A stretch of DNA of 64,000 nucleotides from Blattamonas nauphoetae. Taxonomy: Eukaryota; Preaxostyla; Oxymonadida. Made by a program: the position numbers and the translations under genes. Below are positions 18,633 to 29,369 of this stretch, piece after piece (position 1 is the first letter of the stretch; every line of letters begins with the position of its first letter). The stretch covers positions 124,001 through 188,000 of the forward strand of contig JARBJD010000101.1 of the NCBI GenBank assembly GCA_033064195.1, read 5' to 3'. Below the pieces are notes generated by a model. It ran no database searches. It was not told the origin of the DNA and was given only the letters and a program-made list of their open reading frames with translations.

Positions 18633-18970
18633 GGTTCTCTTCCTTTGAAGATCAGTCTTCACTGCCGACTTCTTTTGTCATCCTCATTCCGTCCTTATAA
18701 TCTTTGAACCGTCACACTTCTTATCGATGTTTGGTGTCTCTCCGATTGTTCCAATTGGCAAGCCAATGGATTGCTTGTCAGTTGCTCCAGTTTCATGCAT
18801 TCAGCTCGCATCTCATCCAGAACACCATTCCGTTGGTGATCACCGGTATGTCATGTTGATCGCCCCAATGACATTTCATCTTCATCATTTCGGACTTATT
18901 CCAGCAAATATAAATAGTCAATTATCAAAAAACTGTGGAATGTAAGTAAAACAAGAATATAATCAACTCC
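18633..18970. other. Intergenic, no convincing gene
   Basis: The interval between the RRM gene and the dead transposase holds only a 72-codon open frame on + (18727-18945, MFGVSPIVPIGKP...) without recognisable features. Nothing else stands out. Confidence 0.4.
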
Positions 18971-20361
18971 TTACTGTCTGTACTTCGGAGCCCATCGAGT
19001 GGGGAACTGCTGCCTATTCATAAAACCAAACAACGGGTTCCGATCATCCTCACTTTTCTCCTTCTGTGATTCTTCCTCATCAGGGATGCAATGCTCTTCC
19101 ATCTCTGTGAATACATCTTCATTGAGCGCAACAGTCCGTTTGCCTTTTGTCTCCTTTATTGTGAAGCCAGCATCGCGAAAAGCCAACCGGTTCTTTTTTT
19201 CGTCTGTACAACTTGCTAGTGTCAGGGCAGCTTCGCTAAATCGGTTTGTTTGCGTTCTAGCATCTTGTATTTCATTATCTTTTCGTTCCATTTGCTTCCA
19301 GGGCGGTGAAGGTCAGTTGGTCACATGGCTGAGTGAGATGGGAAGATGCAGGGGGAAGGTGAATAGGATGATGTTGTTAACTGCAAGGTTTTGCTTTATC
19401 TTCTCAGTTTTATGAATTTCAAGATTGTCCGCCAGGAGCACCGCGGTATTGTCAAGGAGGTTTTGTTGGACACGGACTTTTGCACGTGTGGGATGAACTG
19501 TTCATCGATCCAGTCCATGTATTGATCTGACTGGATCAATCCACTTTGGCTAACTCCGGTGACAGCATCTATATTTCCTTTCTTCACCTCCTGCGCAACC
19601 TTTCCGTCGAGTTTGTTCGCTTTGATGACGATCAATGGTTTTACAGCTCTGCCTTCAAACGGTATGCAAGCTAATATACCGGTCACTTTTTACTTGCACT
19701 AGTTTTGAATCGGGGTGGAGCAGATTCCTTTTACCACAACTCTCTTTGTCCCGACGGATCCAGCCTTTTCAACAGACTTTCATCGCAATTGAATATGAGT
19801 CGTGGATGGACACCCACAACAGAATCTTGTAATCGTTTCTTGTATTTCCTAATCATCCTCTTTTGTAGTCGGGATCGTGAGCTTTCTAACGGCTTGGCAA
19901 TTGTGCGTGTAAGAGTCTTTCTGTGCCGGCCTAAAACCGATGAACCCATCCCTGGGTGACATTTGTATGAAATTTTTCTTGACTAACTTGATTATCCCAG
20001 TCCTTCCTACTGGTCGATGAAGGTTCGCAAGGTTGTGTATTTCGCCAACAAGCTCGACTTCTTGATCGTCAGACAGTCTGCGATCATTTGTAATCATCCC
20101 TGCATTTCGTCGCTCTCGTTGATTCCGAATGTGCCACAAGAACTGTCGGTTGGTTCGAAAAATGTATGAGATATCTTTTATATATGCCTTCCCCAGGTAG
20201 AATCGTGTCCAATGATCGTACGCATAGAGGAGACATTCGGAATGTGTCGACAGTTGCTTTCGAGCAAGTTGAGTGTATGCTCGTCCTCCAAGAACTTTGC
20301 CGAACTTTTCCTTACATCTCGCGAGTACATCCTTTTTATGTGTCTTCCAATAACTTTCCAT
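18971..20361 (-). pseudogene. Dead pogo/Tigger-like (DDE_1) transposase
   Basis: Minus-strand pieces read in order as a CENP-B/Tigger-like transposase. There is a helix-turn-helix region (MESYWKTHKKDV..., LSDDQEVELVGEIHNLA), then RLIFNCDESLL with the first catalytic Asp. IVIKANKLDGKV and SDQYMDWIDEQFIPHV follow, then LLADNLEIHKT with the second Asp of the DN motif, and a charged C-terminal tail to 18971. The pieces lie in different frames, with at least three shifts and a stop, so it is inactive. No terminal inverted repeats or TA duplication could be identified, so the element's ends are unknown. Confidence 0.7.
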
Positions 20362-20892
20362 CCTTATTCTACAGACTATAATCAAAGAAAACTGGAGAAT
20401 ATGAAATGCCGGAAATGACAAGAGAGTGATCACATTGTCATGGTCGTGATCACAAACGGATTCCCTCTTATTCGTTTCTTCTTGACATGGTCACCATTCT
20501 TCAATCATTCTGTTTTTGCTCGATTTTAGACCATTTTCTATCCTTGTTTGGAGATTGATGTTTTCATCTCCATTCAGCTCTTCTGTGAGATCGTTATTCT
20601 GAAATTCGGAAATCGAATGATCGAGAGTTCAGAAAGATTGAGAATGGGCTCGGAAACAGCTCATCATTTGCGAGTTCTCTTCTCATTTCATCGCATCTGA
20701 TCTCTCTTCTGTGGATGATTAGATTGCATTCGGAATCCTAAAGTCTGATTCAAGAAAGATTCCGCCTGTTGGAGATTCACAAAATAAACTGAGACGAGAA
20801 CGCCTCCTGAATGTGAAGTATGTTGTAAGGAACAACTGAACAATAAAACTGTATGCATCAGAGCGATAGGGAGAGATAGACTGAAACGGGCG

Positions 20893-22467
20893 TTACAGAG
20901 CGAGGGAGGTGACGAGTCCCTCGAAGAAGACCAGATCGTTCCTCTTGTCTGCCAACGCCACAATGAACGGCCGATCGAAAACAAGCTGCGGGACAGGGGC
21001 TTCCGGGGGAGGCATCATCAGCAGTCCCATCGTGACGGCTGTCGCTGCGGCTGCTTCAACTCCGTTCTCCGCCACTTTCAGGACTGTTTTGTGGATCACC
21101 TGGCTGCGAGACAAAAGAGATGGGAGAGAGGATGATGGGAAAACAAGGGAAGAAGTGGAGGAAGGGAATAGTGTCGAAAGAGGACGAAGAATCCACACTC
21201 GATTTTGAGTGGTTGAGGCGAGATTCTGGGGAACTCGGCAGCATCTGAGAACGCCGCTCCCATCCCAAGGGCAGTCAGTGGTTCCTTCAGTTCTTCTGAA
21301 CACTCCAGCTCGAACTTCGGAAGATGGAGTTCGATTCTGGTTTATTCACACACACACCAGAGTAGCGAATGAAACAGGGAAGAGATCACACCGAGAGGGA
21401 GTGCATTCCTTCACAAGTGCCGAAAACTCTTTTGGGTCGAGAATAGCATTCTGTCCAGTTTCTGAGAAGAGCACCAAAATAATCGTGTTCAAAAGAAGAA
21501 TAACGAACACACCGTTTGGAAGAATCAGAATCATCATCGCTTCGGGATGCGCAAAGTCCAGGCACACCACCGAAACGTCAGAATTATGGCAAGTCCGAAG
21601 TGCGTGCTTCATGTGCATCATGTTCACTTTCCGCTTCTCTCCGTCAAACAGCGTGAAGTCCTGCTTCCGTGTCTTCGATTGCTCGAATTTGACTTTGAAA
21701 TCTTGTTGGAAGTGGACAGTGTTCACCAACACCATTTTGTGGTCAGGCGCCAGCTGATTACGACTTGCTTGATCAAGTCCTTCGTATTCGTGCTCACCCA
21801 CTCGTTGATGGCTGAGACAGTCCTGAGAAGAGGCAGAAGGGGAGGGAGGGACGAGATGACGAGAAGGAGACAGAACAAGTGATGATGTGATTGAAAAGTG
21901 TGATCGATGAAATATCGTTGAATAGGGAAATGAACAGAGGGATCAAAAATGGACAGACTCTGCTTTTGAGAAATCCATCGATTTCGCTGTCGCATCGAAG
22001 ACAGACTCGCTCTCCGAAAGAAACCCAGCGAAGACTGGAAACTTGTCCGAAATCCACAGCGAGTTCGCCATTGTGAAGAGAGGTGCCCGATTCTCCATCT
22101 GTCTTCCTGCCGTCAACATCGAATGAAGCGTGTTGATCTGAATCGAAATAAAGCAGATATTCAAAATATCAAAACAGAAAGCGCATACTGGCTCGTCACT
22201 CGATGCATTTGGAAGACAGAGGGTCTCCTTCATTGAATGCAGAGTGCTTCCCATCGCTCCATTTCCAGCCATCAGCAAACACTCGTGGATCGACAGCGGT
22301 GAAATGAAAACATTCTTTCCAGACGATCCAAGCAGAGTCGTAAGTTTCTGTCCAAACTGTCCGACACTGGTTGATTGCTCTTGCAGTGATGAATCGAACT
22401 TGGTTTTGTCAAACGCTGGAAACACAAATTCTGGACCTGGTGGTCTTTCAGTGATGATATCGGACAT
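20893..22467 (-). CDS. Serpin, multi-exon, with one frame break
   Basis: Exon 1 has NVFISPLSIHECLLMAGNGAMGSTL. After a 49-nt intron come FTMANSLWISDKFPV, AINEWVSTNTKDLI, KMVLVNTVHF, ILILPN and IELHLPKFELE. LGMGAAFSDAAEF, QVIHKTVLKVAENG and DRPFIVALADKRNDLVFFEGLV close the protein, the full serpin order. The reactive-centre hinge ENGVEAAAATAV is of the inhibitory type. Counting 17 residues from the hinge Glu puts P1-P1' at Leu-Met, suggesting a chymotrypsin- or elastase-like target. Short introns (about 49-140 nt) explain most frame changes. Between KDLIKQVV and QLAPDHKMV near 21755 one base seems missing, so this copy may be a recent pseudogene or contain a sequence error. No signal peptide is visible, so a cytosolic serpin is likely. 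Confidence 0.82.
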
Positions 22468-22479
22468 AGAATCTAGATC

Positions 22480-23390
22480 AAAATAAACTTAATACATTGA
22501 CTACACGATACTCTTTGAGGAAATCTTGAAGAAGTGGGTGATTCTAAATGAAAAGTTACAAAAGACTATGGTGCGTCTCAAAAAAAAAATTTTTGTAGAA
22601 TTAGCTGTCAGAGGTTTTCAGGACAGAAAAGTGCTAAATTTTGGAGATTTTGTTTTGATCGCGTTCGAGAGAGCCCTATTCTGATTGGGGCTTTTTTTCA
22701 CATTTATTTCCCCGAAACGTGCCAGAAAATCAACCGATGGTGTAAAACGATATAAAAGAACGGAAATGTGAGAAAAAAGCGAATCAAAAGCACGAATCAT
22801 TCAAAAAGTCTTGAAAAACATGGATTGACTTCCTCGCGTCAGAGAGGCAATATCTTCATAAAGGAATCCGAAAACGTCCATATGGTATTTTTGAGGCGAA
22901 TTTGTGAATGGATATCATTTTGAGGGTTACAATAGAAGAGGGAGGAAGATCGGAATTCACAAGTCAACTGTTTGAGGGGAAGAACGGGATCACCAGATCT
23001 GAATGAGAAAGTTGAAGGAAAAGAGTTGGAAAACCTCAAAATTGCAATCAATCAATGAGATGTCAAGTTTCGTTGTTGGATCGAAGATGATGGAAACAAA
23101 GACTTGGAAAGCGAAGATGAGAATATATATCCTGTTCAAGCGATGGTTTTCCGCTTCAAAGTTTGTGTTAAAACGAGATACTTGAACATGTTTGGAGGTA
23201 TAGACAAGTCTGGGTGAAAAATGTCGACTGAATGCAGAACTCAGATACAAAAGAATGTATGAAGAGTCAGAAGGACAAAAAACACCTTCATCATGTCGAG
23301 GGGAGGAGAATATGAGCGCTCTGAAAATTGCAGAGAGTTTCTGCACGTCTGGCAGAAGAAAATACGCGGGTAACAATTCATTTAGAATCA
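22480..23390. other. Intergenic between serpin and RRM-SH3 gene
   Basis: AT-rich interval between two divergent genes. Open frames on the minus strand (for example 22990-23484) overlap the start of the next gene and show no domain. Nothing further is supported; it should contain both promoters. Confidence 0.4.
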
Positions 23391-24554
23391 CCCAAGTCGA
23401 TGTCACCATGTTTGTTATCTGGCCCAAATCATGTTGCCCATCGACCCGTTTTATCGGTCCTCTCCTTTGATCCAATCCCCCCATCTCCTCCTGCCACTCA
23501 CGAATCCTTCCGCATCGTCTTGCTCACCAGTGTGCCCTTTTCCACCATCACTCAGAGACTCTCGAAAGACCCTTCAGTAAGTCAGGTGACAATATGCCGT
23601 CCAAAGAAGAAACTGAGTCCGATGGAGTTGAGAATCAACACACTCCCAGAGGGATGCACAGAAGATCATCTCCGAGCTGTGATTTCTCCTCACACATCTT
23701 GCACGATCACCATCAAACCACCGACCTCTCCTTCCGTCCAATCATCAAGTGCTATTCTCATTTATCCGACTGAGGAAGCAGCAATCGCAGCATTCAGAGC
23801 AAGTTCGACGTGGATGGTTGAAAACGAACCAATCAAGGCTTTTTTTAAATTTCAAGGGAAGCGTGACAAGCATGACGGTCGGAAACACAGAAAGGTTCCA
23901 GAGGAACAGAAAGAGGAGAAACAAGGGGGGAGTTCACCACCATCCCCGTTCAGCTGCGGTTCCATCCCTGCCAAGGCTCTCTCTCCTCCAAGTCCTCCAC
24001 CTCTCCAACCGTTCCGAGTCATATTCTCCTTCGACGCGACTGGCTATCCAGGGGCAATGGGAGTTCAGGAAGGAGAAGAGGTGCTGGTGTCGGAGGAGAT
24101 GGCGGATGGATGGAGTGTTGTGTGTTGGCCGGATGGGACAGAGCGAGGAATCGTCCCGTCTTCATACATCGAACGATTGAACAAGCTCACCAACCCTCCG
24201 ACAGGACAGGGACAGCCTCCCCCACCACATCCTGCGATGGAGACAGCACACGGTGGGATGGAGACGGAAGGAGAGGCTCTGACTCCACAAGTCCAGCAAA
24301 CCGTGTCACAGTCAAACACTCCCCACCACAACCCCTTGCTTCCAACTCCAAACCCACAGTCAACACCGAACATCCGGCTGCATCAAGTGTCCATCGTCAC
24401 GCGGAAATGGAGGATGAGACAGACACTGCGAGCTGTCGACAATTATTCTGCTCCGACTGAACAACCGAACTGTTTGTCGCTTCGAGCTGGTCAGATAGTA
24501 ACACTGGTGGAGTTTGGCGATGAGTGGTGTCGTGTTCGAGATTATGTGGCAAAT

Positions 24555-26323
24555 GGGGTTGACTAAAAACAATCCACCGATCTATCTAAAAACAATCCAA
24601 TTCGATCAATCCCATCGAACTGCGACATTACGGATAAAACCTTTAACAATCGTTTTCATTTCACATTTTCATTGTATTCAGGAACATATTAGCAAAATGT
24701 GACCAAGTCAGGTGGGAATCGCGGCCAAGTCAACAGTCACTTCCGTGTCGATCACAACCTCTCCTTTTTCGCTTCCTTCTTGAACGACAAGTTCGATGAT
24801 GGACTGGCCAACGAAGTTGTCGAGATACAAGGGGTGTTGGCGGATTTGGGCAGCGGTGTAACGCTGGGGATGGGTGGGAGGGAGGGAACGAAAAAAGAAG
24901 GTGAGGAGAGGAGATCGGAAGGATATTTTGGAAAAGAGAGAAATAAAATGAGAAAAATGAAGTCTTTCTTCTCACAAAGGCATAAAACACTCAACTCACA
25001 CCTTTGTTGGATCAACCTCAAGAATCTTTGAAATGAGATTCCGATAGTCAGCTGACAGTGTCGATGGAGGACGGTATCAGGCGTGGATGACCTTTTGATG
25101 AAAGGGCGGCGCGTTCCGGTCCTCGAAGGGAGGAAGCCGCACACGAGAGAGAACAGAGTAACGCCACAGCTCCAGATGTCTATATAGCGGTCATTGTATC
25201 TCTGAAGAGATGGAGGAGGAGGGAAGAGACAATATGATTCGCAGAAACACGAATGAGAAGGAAAGAATCGTCCCAAAAGATGAGATATGATTGTCGACAA
25301 AAGAAATCGGTAGGATCAATTTCACACCTTTCCTTCGATCATTTCCAACGCCACATAACGTGGTCAATCACAGGCCGTCTTCAGAAGGCTTCCTAGCTTC
25401 ATTCTGTTCGAAAGGGCAAAATTGATGATCTTCAGGTTTCGGTGTCCATCGAGCATCAAGATCTTGGGTTTGAGACCACGATGGATGACTCTGAACTGTG
25501 AACGGGAGACAAAGAAGGAGGGGGGATAGAGGAGAGAGATGATGGAGAGATGATTGAATATGAGATGAGTAAGAGACCTAAAGAAGCATGAAAGACTAGC
25601 TAGGGCATCATAAAGATGCGCCATCCACAAAAACATATCCTCAAACCTGATTACAGAAGTCCAGTCCTTTGATCAACAGGTGGAAGAATGGGTATCCTTC
25701 TTCATCCTTCTTTCCACGTCTGCGATGTCAATGATTCGTTTCTTATCCACAATTTTGGCTGTAACCTATCACCGTCATGTCAATACATGGACGGAAATAA
25801 ATCAGAAGGTGACAGAACGCGAGGAAGGCATAATTTCTCTCCCATGATTGAGTGTGTTGCTGCAGAGAGAAAGGGAACAGAAAATCAATCATGCACAATA
25901 CAATCAGATGTAAAAACAGAAGAAATGAGGATAAAATAGTCAATTTGTGATAGAAGAAGAAAAGCGAGACTCAGGAGAGAGTACGAGAGAAATTGGTCTT
26001 CGTATCCACAGACCTGGAACAAAAACTAATTGAGCAGGAAGACAACCACGATTCGCGGAGAAAAAAGGACAGGATTCACCGGTTTCGTCGAAATTGACAT
26101 GTGAATTTCGATCAATCCATAAAAGTATCCGATCAACTCAGTGATGTCCACTTGAACTCAAATGAAAAGATCTTTCTTCTTTGTTGCTTTCTGACAATGT
26201 CTTCTTCCGTTTCCACTGAAATTTCTGAAAAACATAACCTTTATCCTCAATCTCACAATTCGATGGGATTGATCGAAATGGATTGTTTTTAGATAGATCG
26301 GTGGATTGTTTTTAGTCAACCCC
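24555..26323. mobile_element. Pack-type (MULE-like) DNA transposon carrying a kinase gene
   Basis: 1769 bp. The first 44 bases, starting GGGGTTGACTAAAAACAATC, are the exact reverse complement of the last 44. Weaker matching continues to roughly 90 bases. The 9-bp target duplication GTGGCAAAT flanks it at 24546-24554 and 26324-26332. Long terminal inverted repeats with a 9-bp duplication fit the Mutator/MULE group best; hAT would give 8. No transposase is encoded. Instead most of the interior is a decayed SNF1-like kinase gene on the minus strand, with introns. Perfect TIRs and an exact duplication mark a young insertion. Confidence 0.88.
24708..25940 (-). pseudogene. Captured SNF1/AMPK-like protein kinase, decayed
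   Basis: Minus-strand exons align with a SNF1-type kinase domain. AKIVDKKRIIDIADVERR is the lysine-bearing N-lobe. About 50-60 residues are missing, then EEGYPFFHLLIKGLDFC and FRVIHRGLKPKILMLDG stand where HRDLKPEN is expected. KIINFALSNRM stands for DFGLSNRM; LLKTACD is followed by a stop and then PRYVALEMIEGK. DIWSCGVTLFSLVCGFLP and ISKILEVDP follow, and YTAAQIRQHPLYLDNF closes it near 24780. Catalytic Asp and the DFG Asp are replaced. There are at least two internal stops and a one-base frame shift after GFLP. GT...AG introns are still recognisable, so capture was at the DNA level. It is not a functional kinase. Confidence 0.82.
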
Positions 26324-26741
26324 GTGGCAAATCAGGATGGCTTTGTTCCCACTCGCTGTCTGGACTCATCAGTTCCTGCCTCGATTCGTTCTCCATATCA
26401 ACAACAACGGAATTCGTCTCCGATCCTACCTCTCCCTCATCATCCTCAATCGATCCTCCGGAACGATCTCAATCGAGCAACCAACGCCACGTCGCTGACA
26501 CCACCTGCCCAACCAGTTCAGCTGATTGAAATGATCCACAATCACCCAGCAGCTGTCCCTCACTCTTCGCCAACACACGAGCACGACATTTTCCGCAGAT
26601 GTGCCATCACAGGCAACGTGATTGTGAAGTGTGCCCATCTGAGGAACGAGCCGGGTGTGTTCTACGAATGCGACAGACTGATCGACGTTGTGACAGGGAC
26701 TGGGTTGTCACCACACTCCTTCCTGCCTGTGTCTCTGGGGG

Positions 26742-28987
26742 TTGGCCTGTTAAGCTGTGTCCAGTCGAGGTGGCAATGTCCAGTCCAATGTCCAGTCTCC
26801 TATTTAGGAGCCGAGGGAGTTCATAAAACCGGGCAATGGGTGAAATCCAAGTCATTGCAACAAAATGACTCGAAACGACAAGGGAAGGTGTTCTGTGGGC
26901 AGATTAGAGATATGTCAGCAGATTGAGGTCAATTGTGTCCGGAGAACTGAATTATCGGATGGAAATGGGATGATCATTCCAAACCACATCCTTTTCTCCT
27001 CGAATTATCAATTCTACAAACATATTCTTGCAGCAATGATCTCAAAGATGGAATAATTGATATGGCGAGGGTGGATATCAGAACCTGGCTGGTAAAAATG
27101 ACACAAGGCAAAACAGTGTGATTAGTGACGAATTAAGTGAAAAGAAGACAAAAGATACGGCAGCCGACCTTCAGCTTGTTGTGATTCTTCTGAATTTCCT
27201 TCGACGATTGGCTCAGTCTATTTTAGGGCTGGTTGAGATCTTACAAACATCAACAGCGCGTCTATGTTCGTTCTTCCTCGCATCCCCTTCCTTGTTTGCT
27301 TTTCATTCACCGTCACTCCCTGTTCAGATCGAAGCGAGCGTCCAAGAATCTTTGATTCCCCTCCTTTCCGATTTTCGCAAGTGTGATCATCAGGGCCATG
27401 CACAAGTAGAAATACGCCGAGTTCGAAGAGACCAGAACACAAATTCAGTCCAGGGTGTCTGTGTATGACCAAAAAAGAGTAGGTGAGACCGTTAACAAAT
27501 GTGATCATGATTTAGAGGAAGGCCTTGATGAAAGCGATTGTGAAGAATACCCGGTTGAAGAAGCTGTGTTCAACGACGTTGACTTCGTTGGAGCATTGTC
27601 GTGTGGGGGGAAATGTTGAATTCTGGAGGTTAAGGAGAAAAAGAGAAGAAGGATCAATGTGGAGAATGTGAAAGATTATGAAGAACGGAGATATCTCTTG
27701 AGAGGACAATGAAGATGAGATGAAATTTCTGGGAATTCATTCTGACAAACCTTGTATCGATGATACATTCTTCTCTTCCATTGTTTTCGCAAAGTATTTC
27801 ATTGTCCTGAACTTTCGGTTCTTCTTTCTTCTCGACTTGTTTTGTTGATTCCTTATTTTCTTCACCGATTGATTCGGCCATCGTTTGATCAGTTAGAGTT
27901 GCAACAAGTGCAACAGTGTGTTCTTGTTCAATCTTGTTCTGGCTGGGTTCTGGAGACTTCACTTCCTTTGGAATCACAACTGTCTTCGAATCTTTCTTCT
28001 CATCATCTGATTCCATATTCCTAGCTACCATCTCCTCTGATTCTTGCCTCTTCGCCTCGGCCTGTTTTGCTATCTGCTCAAATCTCCCCTTAACTCCCGA
28101 TCTATATGTCGAATGTGAAGATATGAATGAGGAGGGTCAAAGATGATGAAAAAATGTCAAAAAAATGAATAAGCAAGAGATGCAAACCGATGGCAACAGA
28201 TCTCCCATCCTAGTGTATATTGGGGAACAATATGCCCGTCGTCTTGGAGGTTCCCTTTGAAAATACTCTGAGTCCATTTTCTACCAATTCGATGACAGTT
28301 GTTCATTTCTTCTCAGAGGAGAAGAAGACTGAAATTGCGGTTGTGCAGCTTTCTCGCTTGTGGATGAATGAGCACCCTGTTCCTGCAAGAGATGGAGAGA
28401 AAAAGTCAAGGAAGTGGCTAGAAATTGAAAATAAGGAGAGAAAACACGATCAACGGCGACTCAAACTGTTCTGAGTTTGGACACATCCAGGGGAAGCAAA
28501 ATGCAGAGATGAAGGCACTACCTCGCTCAAACAAAGTGATGAGGTCTAAGACTAATCAAAAAAGTGAGAGATGGGTGGTAATATCACACCAACATCGAAA
28601 TGGAGAAGCAACTGTGACCCTATATAGATGTGGATTGGACGTCCAGGACTGGATGTCCAATCGGACAGTCCAATTTTGCCGACTCTTTGAAAACTTCAAA
28701 AACGGTATGCACTAATTGAGAAGACATCAGAACAAAAGTATCAGCGAAATGTCCAATGACATCCAATGACGTCCAATGGTGGGTGGATCAAGCAACTCGT
28801 CACTAGAAGAAGAGTATCATCGGATTCTCACCATTTCGCTGATTTTCAAGAGACTATTCTCATTTTCAAGTGAAAGGAAACAAATATATGGAATGAGAGT
28901 AAAATGAACAGGATCAAAATTGAATTTCCAATCGAAGTCAATTGTCCAGTCCAACGCTGGCACCGTCCAATCCAATTAACATGCCAA
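26742..28987 (-). mobile_element. TTGGC-ended DNA transposon, copy A, with captured gene
   Basis: 2246 bp with short imperfect terminal inverted repeats: TTGGCCTGTTAA at one end and TTGGCATGTTAA at the other. An exact 8-bp target duplication TCTGGGGG lies at 26734-26741 and 28988-28995. Clusters of GTCCA/TCCAA motifs near both ends look like subterminal transposase-binding sites. Eight-base duplication and subterminal clusters suggest the hAT group, although the ends are not the usual CAG. No transposase is recognised. The interior carries the same intron-bearing gene as copy B, in opposite orientation in the window. It interrupts the RRM-SH3-SH3 gene near its 3' end. Confidence 0.85.
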
Positions 28988-29369
28988 TCTGGGGGACATT
29001 GTTATGGATCATTGAGGCATGGCCGCGAAACAAATTCTCTATTCTCGATGTTTTTCCTCTTTCTGGTTCACAATCTTCACTATATGTGGTTTGATTTTTG
29101 AAAACTCTTTGGGACCACGATCACTTCGATACTTGGAGACATCAGAATCGAGGAAGAGAAATGTGGAGAGATGTATGCTGACACACACGAGAAAATAGCT
29201 GAAGAAGCTTGGAGATTTGGGTGGACTGACAGCAACGGCTAGGGTGCGAAGTAGGTTGATGAATGTGATTGTGGGTGACATAAAACAGGATTTTCGGTTT
29301 CAACTTAACAAAGTCTCGACAAAAGTTGACAATTGTAGATCGGAACCTTAGTTTGTACATTGATATAGA

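Larger units (their letters stand above)
23400..29015 (+). pseudogene. RRM-SH3-SH3 protein gene split by two DNA transposons
   Basis: Host coding lies at 23400-24554, 26333-26741 and 28996-29015. Without the insertions (and one copy of each target duplication) the frame is continuous and ends SLGDIVMDH-stop. Domains: an RRM (LRINTLPEGCTEDHLRAVI...SSAILIYPTEEAAIAAF), a Lys/Glu linker, SH3-1 (FRVIFSFDATGY...GWSVV...GIVPSSYIE), a Pro-rich linker, and SH3-2 (LRAVDNYSA...WCRVRDYV, then DGFVPTRCLD after the first insertion). A Cys/His-rich piece follows (FRRCAITGNVIVKC). An RRM plus SH3 pair suggests an adaptor linking RNA to signalling or cytoskeleton, an inference. As it stands translation stops inside SH3-2 at 24566, so a truncated RRM-SH3 product is possible. 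The exact 5' start is uncertain (23328 or 23400). Confidence 0.8.

Noticed and set aside
21344-21362. A 19-nt GT...AG micro-intron (GTGTGTGTGAATAAACCAG) in the serpin
   Set aside because: A normal 55-nt intron starting at the CGGTGTGATC donor and using the same acceptor also restores IELHLPKF and gives a better serpin alignment.
24752-25300. Active kinase inside the transposon
   Set aside because: Catalytic and DFG aspartates are replaced, an N-lobe segment is missing and stops interrupt the exons.
26742-28987. Classification as a typical hAT element with transposase
   Set aside because: Eight-base duplication fits, but the ends are TTGGC rather than CAG and no transposase could be read in either copy; the class is left open.
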